A stretch of 64,000 bases of DNA from Paulinella micropora (Eukaryota; Cercozoa; Imbricatea; Euglyphida; Paulinellidae): contig WBZZ01003287.1 in NCBI GenBank assembly GCA_019918135.1, positions 5,001 to 69,000 on the forward strand, written 5' to 3'. The position numbers were made by a program, and so were the translations under genes. The stretch's first letter is position 1; the number at the start of each line of letters is the position of its first letter. This document shows positions 40,912-49,840 of the stretch, piece after piece. The notes beneath the pieces are model-generated. The model saw only the letters and a program-made list of their open reading frames with translations. It was not told the origin of the DNA and did not search any database.

Positions 40912-41235
40912 AATAGCACCATTTACGACTGAAACTTTTCTGGGATAACCAACATGCAGTCCAAACTCTTCCCGGCACGTTTTTCATTATCAATAAATTT
41001 TGGTGGCAGACAGAAAAACAAAGTCTCTCTTTAATTAGCTATAAATCTGCTAGTTGGGCTTTGGGGTGCTCGCAACCCTATTGCCTTGATCCCACGTGCC
41101 AATTAAAGTAATCTAAGAAAACAAGAATGAGCAACGATAAACCGTTCTTTAGTTCAAACGCGCTCTGCCCCCCCCCCGTTTCCGTGCCAGCTTAGGCCGA
41201 CCGTACACATTGCAAGCGACAGGTGTTCTCGTTAG
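40912..41235. terminator. Convergent 3' region
   Basis: 324 bp between the kinase-like gene (+) and the 473-aa gene (-). It contains AATAAATTTT near 40,990, TTTAATTAGCTATAAA near 41,029 and a C run at 41,169-41,178. No gene. Confidence 0.35.
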
Positions 41236-42657
41236 CTACGTGCGAGGGGGTTTTTTTGCAGTGCGCCGCTTCTCTTTTCGCTGCTCTTCTTTTCGTTGTA
41301 TTCTCGTAGAATACAGTTCGTCGATGATGAAGCCTGCTAAGTCTTTAGGATACTCTCGTTCTATTTCTCTCAATACATCCTGCGACCTGAAACACGAGCC
41401 GCAAAGCTTTTTGACCTCGGGAAGTTGGCGCAAGATCGTGATGACCCCTTTCTTGAAACCGATGCAGTCAGCGTAGTGCAGCAAAGGCTCTGCCGCAGAC
41501 AAGAAATAATCTCTAGATACGAAGGCTAAGCTCTGGTCCCTTGCGGCGGAGTCAACACCCCGAAACCGAAAATACTCCCAGACGTACTCCCAGGCCAAGC
41601 ATGAGTCGAATTGGCCCGAGTAATCCTCGAGGTCCGTGGTGACAAGTGACAAGACATACGCTTTGTACAGGAAGACTATCTCCATCTCCTTTCCTTTCAA
41701 GTTGTAGTCTGCGGGCGGGGCGTCCGGATATATGCCTAGTTCATGGAATTCAAAGTAATCAATCCACGCGTTGCTTGCACCGTCGCCAACACCGTCTTCG
41801 TCATCAAGGCGCTTGTTGCGAATTTGTTTCTTCAGCTCTTTCAATGCGGGTTCCCCAAAGGTCTTCTCCAAGACGTCGATTACGTGATGACCCCAGTAGT
41901 CGTCGAGCAGCGTTTTCGTCATTCGGTTGCAGAGTTGCCTCCTGATGACACCATTGTCGACAACCCGCAGCAGGTTGAATTGGGCGTCGGATGGGTCCGA
42001 TAGGACCGATTTGCCTTCCATGAATTCTCGCAAACCCGCACAGTCTTCATCGCCAGCTTTGGCCCGGAGGATCGACCCGTCGTAAGGCTTGGTGTCCGCG
42101 TTTCGTTGCATGTAATCAACAAGCCGTGCCATAGGCCAGAACAAGTTGAGCAGGTAATCTTCGCTGAGAGGCGCGGATGTCTTGGCTTCCTGTGGCTGCA
42201 TTTTGTACAACTCGCCTCTTAGGCCGGCCAAGCATCTTTGGACTGAGCCGTCCAAGCGTTGTTTGGCTTCAGGCTCCATGCGTCGTTTTAGATAATCTTC
42301 CAGCATGACCAAGCAAGTTAGCAAATTCTGATCATAAAGTCCGATCAGATGTGCTCGCGCTAGTGAGCAAGCTTTGCGGCAAAGATACACAGGGTGTGGA
42401 TATTCTGGGTTTGAATTCCACAGCTTCTGCCCCAACGTCTTTCTGAGCTCCTGCCCTAGCTTGTGCATAACTTGTCGGATGCCCTGGCGCACGACATACT
42501 CTCGCACGCGTGATTTTAGTTGGTCTGGGTTTGTTAGAGAAATGGCATTTTGTATGACTATGAAGGCGGCAACCGGAGGTAATTCCTTCACATTCAGACG
42601 CAAGGGACGTTCTTTGACCTCTTGTATAAAGTCACGCAGGGCCTGTATTACGGTCAT
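41236..42657 (-). CDS. Hypothetical protein, 473 aa
   Basis: The ATG at 42,657 (M-T-V-I-Q-A-L) is preceded upstream by an A/T palindrome (TTTTTTTATTAATAAAAAG at about 42,697-42,715). A whole frame, helical throughout, with no signal peptide. It has acidic patches in the middle (L-D-D-E-D-G-V-G-D-G), a C-G-S-C pair near residue 430 and a strongly basic tail (K-E-E-Q-R-K-E-K-R-R-T-A-K-K). I do not recognise it. Base use is less GC-biased than in most of the block. Confidence 0.7.
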   Translation of the reverse strand: MTVIQALRDFIQEVKERPLRLNVKELPPVAAFIVIQNAISLTNPDQLKSRVREYVVRQGIRQVMHKLGQELRKTLGQKLWNSNPEYPHPVYLCRKACSLARAHLIGLYDQNLLTCLVMLEDYLKRRMEPEAKQRLDGSVQRCLAGLRGELYKMQPQEAKTSAPLSEDYLLNLFWPMARLVDYMQRNADTKPYDGSILRAKAGDEDCAGLREFMEGKSVLSDPSDAQFNLLRVVDNGVIRRQLCNRMTKTLLDDYWGHHVIDVLEKTFGEPALKELKKQIRNKRLDDEDGVGDGASNAWIDYFEFHELGIYPDAPPADYNLKGKEMEIVFLYKAYVLSLVTTDLEDYSGQFDSCLAWEYVWEYFRFRGVDSAARDQSLAFVSRDYFLSAAEPLLHYADCIGFKKGVITILRQLPEVKKLCGSCFRSQDVLREIEREYPKDLAGFIIDELYSTRIQRKEEQRKEKRRTAKKPPRT

Positions 42658-42983
42658 ACACTCCTTCTTTTTTCTGTGTCAACTTTCCAAGCCCCTTTTT
42701 TTATTAATAAAAAGTAATTGTTTATTTCTCGGTTGTAGTCAGCCAAAAAAGAAATGTTACACGACGAAAACACAGAAAGTACATATTTTGGTGCTCGCCC
42801 TCCCCCTGCTCTCCTTCCTCCCTCTCTTCTTTGCGTCTCCTATCCCTCCCGCTCCCCCCGTTTAAAAAGGAATTTAAATCAAGGAATAAATTGTTTAATC
42901 ACAAGAAAACAATTTGGAGATAGGACAACGCAGCCAGCCGCTTCTTTCCTTGAGTTTGATCTCCCTGTCCTCTCTCTCTCTCT

Positions 42984-43163
42984 CTATTCGTCGTCTTCAT
43001 TCGAATCCTCCTCCTCTTCTGTATCCCCACCATCGCCGCAGAGGCACGACTCCAGGAGCGGGCCGTTATCAAAGTCGTAAATGAGACGAATCTCGCCGCA
43101 GTGCTCTTGTGGACAGTATTGAAAACCGCCGAAATCGGATTCGGCCCTTAGATTTCGCAGCAT
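42984..43163 (-). CDS. Small acidic zinc-knuckle protein, 59 aa
   Basis: A short whole frame: ATG at 43,161-43,163, TAG at 42,984-42,986. It has C-P-Q-E-H-C-G and, further on, C-L-C-G, which could bind one zinc, and it ends in an acidic tail (E-E-E-E-D-S-N-E-D-D-E). Its start overlaps the 3' end of the 347-aa gene by 16 bp in another frame, as in compact viral operons. Function unknown. Confidence 0.5.
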   Translation of the reverse strand: MLRNLRAESDFGGFQYCPQEHCGEIRLIYDFDNGPLLESCLCGDGGDTEEEEDSNEDDE

Positions 43164-44191
43164 TCTCTTGGATTCCTTGGCAATAATTCACACCCTGAAA
43201 ATGCAATCACGATGTCTAGGCTCAGCTGTTTAAGCTGTTCGAGGCTCTGGGCCTCCCGAATTTCCTTCGACAGCTCCTCGAACTTGGCTTCGCCGGTGAT
43301 CAGGGCTTTGTACGCCTTGCGGTGCTTTTCGCGGAGGACCACCTTTTCGGTTCGGGCCTCCGCTTCTAGCGTGTGCGCCGGGCATAGCGCCTGCTCGGCG
43401 CCCCCCCCCGCGGGGCTATTAGAGGGCGCCCTGGTTGTCGGCTCGTCCGACTCCTCCTCGTCCTCCTCCTCGTCCGCTTCCTCGTCCGACTCGTCGGCAC
43501 CGTCGCTGGACCAGGTGGTGAGGAAACTCAAGTACTCCAGTTTGTCACCGCCGTGACGGAAGGGGTTGCTCACCTTCTTGTCCGAGGTAACGAAAGCCCC
43601 TTCCAGCAGCTCGTTGCAGCCCGCAATTATTTGGTCAAGCCAGGCCAGCAGCCCCTTGGCCAAGCGGAAGGAGGTGCGCCTCTCGTAGCCGAGTTCTGTT
43701 TCTTCCGCCTCTAGCTTAAACAGCACGCCGGCGTCGGACAATTGGCGCAGCTTTTCTGTATCTTGGAGCAGCCCGAGGACGCGCCCAAACGCTTCGCGAT
43801 CTTGGATAGAAGCTGCGGAAGTTGGCTTTGTTAGTGCCCTTTTCTTGAGGCCTTGCAGGTACTCGTGCAAGGCCCCGTCATCGTACACTCCGGATTCGAA
43901 GCCACGCACGGCACGCTCGATTTGCTTGTTGAGAACTTCTGAGCGTTGCGGCACGTGCAGGGCTAGCGCTTGGGTAAGCTGTTGCCGGAGGAATTGCTGG
44001 TAGATGCGGTAGAGTAGTTGCTCGAACAGCTCGATACGCCGGAGGGGCTGCTCTTCTTTGAGGCATTTGTCCATAAGTTCCGCCCAGCCGAGAGCTTCCG
44101 TGGGCGCAGAGGCACAGTGCTTCTTCGGTGCTGGTCTGGCCTTGGGTCGCTTCGTGCGCTTGGCGGTCTTGGAGTTCACGGAGGTAGACAT
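43148..44191 (-). CDS. Hypothetical protein, 347 aa
   Basis: The ATG at 44,191. The N-terminal tail is lysine/arginine/proline-rich (K-R-T-K-R-P-K-A-R-P-A-P-K-K), a probable nuclear signal. A helical middle has two leucine-rich stretches. An acidic run E-E-A-D-E-E-E-D-E-E-E-S-D-E lies around residue 240 and a coiled-coil-like C-terminus follows. The basic tail plus acidic run recalls chromatin-associated or histone-chaperone-like proteins, but no family is recognised. The frame is whole. Confidence 0.65.
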   Translation of the reverse strand: MSTSVNSKTAKRTKRPKARPAPKKHCASAPTEALGWAELMDKCLKEEQPLRRIELFEQLLYRIYQQFLRQQLTQALALHVPQRSEVLNKQIERAVRGFESGVYDDGALHEYLQGLKKRALTKPTSAASIQDREAFGRVLGLLQDTEKLRQLSDAGVLFKLEAEETELGYERRTSFRLAKGLLAWLDQIIAGCNELLEGAFVTSDKKVSNPFRHGGDKLEYLSFLTTWSSDGADESDEEADEEEDEEESDEPTTRAPSNSPAGGGAEQALCPAHTLEAEARTEKVVLREKHRKAYKALITGEAKFEELSKEIREAQSLEQLKQLSLDIVIAFSGCELLPRNPRECCEI

Positions 44192-45342
44192 AGGCTAACA
44201 CAAGGTAGAACAAAACAAAACAAGCACCAGCTTGTGTGTTGCTGTGCAAAGGTTATGCGCAAAAAGTCCATTCCGCCGAGTAAGGTTTGTGTGTGTGGAT
44301 TTGTGAATGTCTAAATGTATGTGTGAATTTGTGTGTGTGGTTGTACGTTTCTTGGCAGGTTTTGGTTGGTTGTGAGTGGTTTTAGAAAAAGGGTTGTTTT
44401 TTGTTTTTGTGTGTGTGAAATTGTTGTTGCAGTTTTAATACGGTTTTTACGCAAATGGTCGATTACGTAGGCCAGAGCTTGCGAGTGTGCGTGTGTGCTT
44501 GTGTGCGTGCGCTTGTGTGTGTACGTGTGTGTGTATGTGTGTGTGCGTGTGTGTATGTGTGCGTGTGCTTGTGCGTGTACGTGTGTTTATGTGTGTGCTT
44601 GTGTGTGTGCGTGTGTGCTTGTGTGTGCTTGTGTGCGCTTGTGTGTGTATGTGTGTGTATGTGTGTGCTTGTGTGTGCTTGTGTGTGCTTGTGTGTGTAT
44701 GTGTGCGTGTGTTTTGTGTGCAACCATGCAGGTTTGAGGTATGTTTGGGGGAGGGCCTGCTTGCGCTACGTGCCCACAATGTTGCAACTCTCAATAGGTT
44801 TTTTCGAAGCACAATGTTGTTTCGGTTTTTCCCACGGCAAAATGCGTGCTCGATAATCGTGGCCCCCTCCCCCCTAGCTTCCCCCCACCATTTCGCTTTC
44901 CTCCTTTTTTATTCACTCTTGCGTTCTTATACGATTTGAATTCTACGCCTGCTTGCGTGTATGTTTACCGAATTGATTGTGTGTGTGTGTGTGTGTGCGT
45001 GTAGGTGTGTGTGTGTATAGGTGTGTGTGTGTGTAGGTGTGTGTATAGGTGTGTGTATAGGTGTGTGTGTGTGTGTAGGTGTGTGTATAGGTGTGTGTGT
45101 ATAGGTGTGTGTGTAGGTGTGTGTGTGTGTGTAGGTGTGTGTGTGTTTGTACATCCTGAATTGCACACAATGATTGTGTGTGATGTGCGAGTGTGTTGTG
45201 ATTCTACGTGTGTAAATTGTGCTCACCCGACACGCGCATTTTTGCACTTACAAGTCAAACCCCCCCCCTCCCCGCCTCCAAAATACGCTTTTTTGTTCTT
45301 TCTCACATTTCTGTTTGTGCCTCTTCCTAGCTCTTGTTTTGC
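44192..45342. repeat. GT-rich simple repeats in a divergent spacer
   Basis: 1.15 kb between two divergent genes. GTGTGT/GTGCTT tracts fill 44,475-44,722, and a GTGTGTGTATAG-type array fills 44,975-45,152. Between them and after them is mixed AT-rich sequence. All frames are repeat artefacts; promoters for the flanking genes should lie at 44,192-44,300 and 45,240-45,342. Confidence 0.85.
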
Positions 45343-47781
45343 ATGCAAGAGCCAGCCCCCAAGAAACTAAGGGTAGACGACACAAAATCGAAACATTATC
45401 GCGGCCTGATCATAGAGCAGCTACGGCTCAAGTTACAAAAGGCCAAGTCCGAAGCAGAGAGTCAGACTCTGACTGCAGAACGAGCTCAGGACACGTTCGA
45501 TGCCAAGAACAAGGCCAAGGCAGAGCTAGCTAGCCAACTTGAGCTCTACGAACACGAGCAAACCCAGCTGGAGGACCGGATAAACGCCTTGCAGAGCAAG
45601 CTCGAGCAGCGCCGAAATAGCCAGCGCGACCTAGCGGAGAAGCAAAGCAAGACCAAGGGCCTGCTGTCCAACCTCAACAAGAGCACCTCCCGGGCCGAAA
45701 AGAACCTGGTCAAAGCACAAGCCAAGCTCAAGGAAAAAACAAAAACGGTCAGGCAACTTGAGGACGAGCTGCACGAGGTACGGAGCGCTCCGTCCCTGCT
45801 GGATGTGCTCGTGCCCGAAGCCAGCCGCCTGAAGCTTTCTCAACTGACCAGCGCGCCGTCCCCGGCGGACGAAGCCCCGAGCCGCCCCGTGCTGCCCGCG
45901 ACCCCTGACGCGCTTGCTCGTGGAGGGGCAACGTGACGGCGGGGGCAGTATTGTTTTTTCCATCTACGAGTCCCTGCTGGCGTCGCTGCACACCGTCGCC
46001 AGCACTATTCTTACCCGAACCCAGCTGAGCCACGAGGAGGTAGCGCAGGTCATCCAGCGCGAAATTATCCCGCGCCTGGACTCTTTTACCCGCTGGCACG
46101 CGTCTACCGACACGCACATGACGTGCATCAAGGCCGCCATCGGCGTTTCGAGCGGGGGCAAGGCCTGGCTGCGGGCCGTCAGGACCCTGGTCCACAACCA
46201 AGACCTCGCCGCGGCCCTGAGCTACCCGTACGCGCAACTGCTGGCGCTCTGGGACCTCCGGGAGACGCTGCCGGACGGGGACGCGCTGCGCCTGTCGCTA
46301 GTGTCCGCGAAACGCCTGGCGGAAAAGGGCTTGTTCGATCATATCTACGGGAGGCTAGCGCAGTTTCTACAATTGTCCAACCAGCAGCAGTACCCCAGCG
46401 GCTTCGGCCTGCTGTTCTTTAGCCTGGACAGGCCCGGCGGGCGCCACGGCGCGACCTACCGGGCAGCGCGCGCCTTCGTCTATCCAGACTGTCTCATCTT
46501 CTGTTTGGCCGTCGGTTCGGAAGCACACGTCAGGGCCCTGCCACCCATCTCGCCCCTGCACCCCGTAGCGGGTGCGGCGGACCCCCCCGCCAACGCCAGA
46601 CCGCTGGCTGCAGGCGTCAGGCTCATGCTGCACCAGCGGAATCTGCGGTTCGTGACCCCCCCGAGCAGGCGCCCGGGTGCCAGCCCGAGCTCAGGCTGAA
46701 GCGCCTTGGGCCGTACGATGATTCAGAAGCACAGGGCGCGGACCTGCTGCTGCACGTGCCGCCGGGGTCCTGCAAGAGCTGGGTGGCCCTGCTGCGCGCT
46801 ACGGGGGTCTATGATTTAGACAGCAAGCAGGGCGGGCCCTTGGTGAATGCGGTCCGTGGCTCAGGCTCGGTTTCGCCGACGCCCTCGCCGATTTCCCTGC
46901 CAGGAACTCCTGGGACAGCCTGACGGGCAGCACCTCGGAGCGGCGCGCTCCCGGCGACGACGAACCGCTCGCTGGCTCACCCACGGGATCGGGCGGAGGG
47001 GCCGTGCCGCCCGCCCCGCCCCTGCTGCCCCCCTCCGAAGAGGGCCCCCCCTCCTCCGCGCCGCCCTTCCCCCGCCGGGCTAGCCGTGACGACCCCGCTA
47101 CACCCACCACGTGCACTGCCGCCCTTACCCAAGCCCCAGGCAGCAGCAGATCTGGGCATGTTAGGCACGGCCGTCTTCGTGTTACCTCGCAAGCTACCGC
47201 TACCCCCGAGGGCGAGCAGCGGCCCGCTGTCGCCGACGACAAGGCGCCCGCCTCCCCTGGACATCAAGGCCCTGAACCACCCACGGGCGCCTAGCACGGC
47301 GCCGCCCCGCCGCCGTCCCGATATGCTGTCCGGCGTGGCCTACCCGGCTGAGGGGGAGCCCCCCGCCCTGGAAGACGACGTGGTTGACAACGTTGATTTC
47401 GGGGGCCCCGCAGGACGCCAGGCCCCACAATTTCACAACAGGGTCGCGTCGGCGCCCCCCGTGCTGACCAGGCTCAGGAGCTCCACTTGCTACAGTATGC
47501 CCGAGCCCTGCAGGTCCGCGCACCACGGGGAAACTAGGAGCGAGCCGGGCTCGCCCAGACACAGCCTGCCCTTTGCCGCAGAAGACCTGCAGCACCAACT
47601 CCTGGAATTACAGAAAACCCCCACGCAGCCAAATAAAAGCTTTAGCTTGGAGTCCCCCGGCTTGTTGCAAGGCAGGCTGAGTTCGCGTCGCATTGTTCTG
47701 ACGCCTTGCTCCGACGGCTCGGTCAGCGAAGGTTCGCTGAATGGCTTTGAGGAAGAAACAACCAGCAATAAAAAAATATAG
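45343..47781 (+). pseudogene. Coiled-coil gene with possible DH-PH (RhoGEF-like) part, broken
   Basis: The ATG at 45,343. The first 600 bp encode a long coiled coil (K/E/Q/A-rich, with heptad-like L-E-D-R-I-N-A-L-Q-S-K-L). The next part (about 45,950-46,700) has helices with Y-P-Y-A-Q-L-L-A-L-W and then A-R-A-F-V-Y-P-D-C-L-I-F-C-L-A. That order resembles the end of a Dbl-homology domain followed by a PH domain, the module that activates Rho GTPases. The rest is Pro/Ser-rich with S-x-P pairs, a likely phosphorylated tail. The copy is broken, about three breaks. The RhoGEF idea rests on pattern only. Confidence 0.4.
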
Positions 47782-47814
47782 AGGCCGCACTTTCCGTCGC
47801 AAAGGAATAAATAA

Positions 47815-47875
47815 AAGCCGGCGGGCCGGCCAGACTAAGGCAAGCTTTTTTAATAATAAAAATCTTGGGGGGCGC
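47815..47875. terminator. Convergent A/T element
   Basis: Between the end of the coiled-coil gene (+) and the end of the H3-like gene (-). The TTTTTTAATAATAAAAAT stretch near 47,846-47,863, preceded by AATAAATAAAA near 47,806, is a plausible 3'-end signal. Confidence 0.35.
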
Positions 47876-47982
47876 GCGCGTTGTCTTTTTGGGGACCCAT
47901 AAGACAACCAAAAAAAAAGGTTGTGGCAAAAGCAAAAAAAACCCCCAAGAAGTTTTTTTTGTCTAGGTGAGCGAGCGTCTTT

Positions 47983-48498
47983 TCAAGGGTTTGGCACCAT
48001 CCTTTGCAACGACATCTTCTCCTCGAATTCAGCGAAGCGCCAGTGTTTGTGCAGCAACGTGTGCTGTTTCTGTAAGATGGCTAATCTCTTACTTTTTTCA
48101 AACAGGGAGCGCAGGTAGTCCTCGGCCGCAATCATGAGTGCGTACAGGGCTGATTTGTTGTACCTCTCGACCCTGCCCCCGATCTGCATAACTTGTCTGT
48201 ACAGGCGGCGGCGGAACGGCGCCCGCCGGAGTGCGAAGTGGTTCTGACTAAACTTTTGGGCCCTGTTGCACTCTGCGTTCAGCAGGCGGTAGCGCTTGAC
48301 CACTCTCTTCGGGCGTGGTTCAGGCTCTTCCTCGCGCTTTTGCTTTTGCTTTTTCTGTTTCTTGTCGCTCTTCTTGCTGTGAGTCTTGCTGTGCTGCTTG
48401 TGCCTTTTCTTGCTGGGCTCGTCAGCGGCCTTTTGGAGCCCCTCGCGCGCCTTCTTGCGTCTGCTCTTGCTCTCTTGGGCGTATTTCGTGCGGGCCAT
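47983..48498 (-). CDS. Histone H3-like protein, 171 aa
   Basis: The ATG at 48,498. The protein begins M-A-R-T-K, the exact start of eukaryotic H3 including the Lys4 context. After a lysine-rich tail (to about residue 66), residues 69-158 align with H3 without gaps. K-R-Y-R stands for H-R-Y-R and L-R-R-A-P-F-R-R-R-L for I-R-K-L-P-F-Q-R-L-V. K-S-A-L-Y-A-L and A-E-D-Y-L-R-S-L-F-E stand for S-S-A-V-M-A-L and S-E-A-Y-L-V-A-L-F-E, and a loop and alpha3 (Q-K-Q-H-T-L-L-H-K-H-W-R-F-A) for A-K-R-V-T-I-M-P-K-D-I-Q-L-A. The tail differs strongly after residue 6. Whole frame. It should pair with the H4-like protein to package DNA. Confidence 0.85.
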   Translation of the reverse strand: MARTKYAQESKSRRKKAREGLQKAADEPSKKRHKQHSKTHSKKSDKKQKKQKQKREEEPEPRPKRVVKRYRLLNAECNRAQKFSQNHFALRRAPFRRRLYRQVMQIGGRVERYNKSALYALMIAAEDYLRSLFEKSKRLAILQKQHTLLHKHWRFAEFEEKMSLQRMVPNP

Positions 48499-49030
48499 TC
48501 TTGTTTTGGGACCAGCGGCTTGTGGTTTAGGCTATTGCTGTGGATTCTAACCCAAAACACTACGGAAGAACTGGGGCGACGGCCTCCCGCGGATGCGTTT
48601 TGTCGTCGCACCCCCCCCCCCCCCTCCCTACCCCTCTTCCCGTTTTTTTTACCACCCCCCTCCTTTGCATTTGCCCCCCCCCCCCCACCCTCCTTTCCCT
48701 CTTCCCGTTTTTTTTTCTCCCCGCCCCTCCCTTTCCTCTTCGCCCCCCCCTGCTCCCGCCCATTCCCCTTGCCTCTCCGCCCCCCCCCCCCACCACGCTC
48801 GCTTACACAAACCCCCGCCTTCTTTTTGCAGCAGGTAGGGGGGGGGGGTACCGGAGAGGCAAGGAAATGGGCGGGGAGCAGGGGGGGGGGGGGCGGCTTG
48901 TCTGCACCCCCCCCCCCCCTCTTTGCTCTGCTTCTTGTTTACCAGCTTCCCGGGGGATAAAGAAGAGGCGGCGAGGGGAGGCGGCGGCCCACGCTGGGAA
49001 CCTAAGAAACGACGTCCCCGTGTGAGACAG
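48499..49030. other. C/G-run region at the right edge of the GC-rich block
   Basis: About 530 bp of C runs (48,611-48,623, 48,676-48,687, 48,780-48,792, 48,907-48,919) and G runs (48,839-48,849, 48,882-48,892) upstream of the H3-like gene. After about 49,030 the base composition drops abruptly to AT-rich. This is the right edge of the viral block as far as it can be seen. Confidence 0.6.
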
Positions 49031-49111
49031 GTCAGTGAAAATTCACTCTGTTGCCTGTGTGGCAAAGCAGAAAGAAATCACCCTAGTGATGTGGACTCCA
49101 AATGTAATGCC

Positions 49112-49840
49112 CCCAACGATAGCTCGTAAAAAGTCGGTAATACAACCAAACACAGTCCTCAAGAATGAGAATGATGTCTCGTTGTATTAGCTCAGTGAAG
49201 CCAAAAAGGAAAACGGCAACAGACCAGGAATAAAATGGCATCAGGTCCAATCCGGACAAATAATACTGAAAAACAAGCTGGTGCACCTGTCACCAGGAAA
49301 AGGTATTTTTTACCGGCTATCCGGGGGGTGATGCCTACAAATATCTCTTCCTTTTCTTTTTTATTTTTTCGTCCATATCAAAAATTAAATAAGTAGAATA
49401 AATTGTATTTACATTATATGCGTAGTATAGTTTTGATTAATGGTCCAAGCCTTCTAAAATTTTAAGTAGGAGTTCAAATATCGTTAAGTCAAACCTATAG
49501 CCCGCATCCTTTTTTTTGCTTATAAATCTAATATAACCTTCGTATTTTTTTCTCGCTTTGAATTTCTTGTTTTCTATGTGTATGAGCATGGATACCATGT
49601 GGTATCCATAATTATTAACATTTGTGGACATCACCCCCCGAATTATCCGGTAAAAACTTATTTATAGATTTCGTCTGGCCGGACACGTCTGAAATGCCAA
49701 TTTGATCCTGGTCTTTTGGCTGCTTTTTGTCTTTGCGTCACTGAGTTAATATAACGAGAAATCATTCTCTTTTTTGAGGACTGTGTTTGGTTATATTACC
49801 GACTTACTCTTCCATTGAGCTATCGTTGGGGATAGTACAC
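49112..49840. mobile_element. Small element with ~230-bp terminal inverted repeats
   Basis: The arm at about 49,112-49,346 is the diverged reverse complement of about 49,617-49,840. Shared blocks include CCAACGATAGCTC, GTCGGTAATA, AACCAAACACAGTCCTCAA, GAGAATGAT, ACCAGGA and TTTTTACCGG with GGGGGGTGATG. The arms enclose about 270 bp with a minus-strand frame of 65 codons (49,437-49,634), K/I/F-rich, unrecognised. No transposase. It may be a non-autonomous DNA transposon, or a collapsed end-to-end remnant of a larger element. It sits between the GC-rich block and the Polinton. Confidence 0.7.

Noticed and set aside
44447-45370. Frames rich in C/V or H/T
   Set aside because: Artefacts of GT and GTGTATAG simple repeats.
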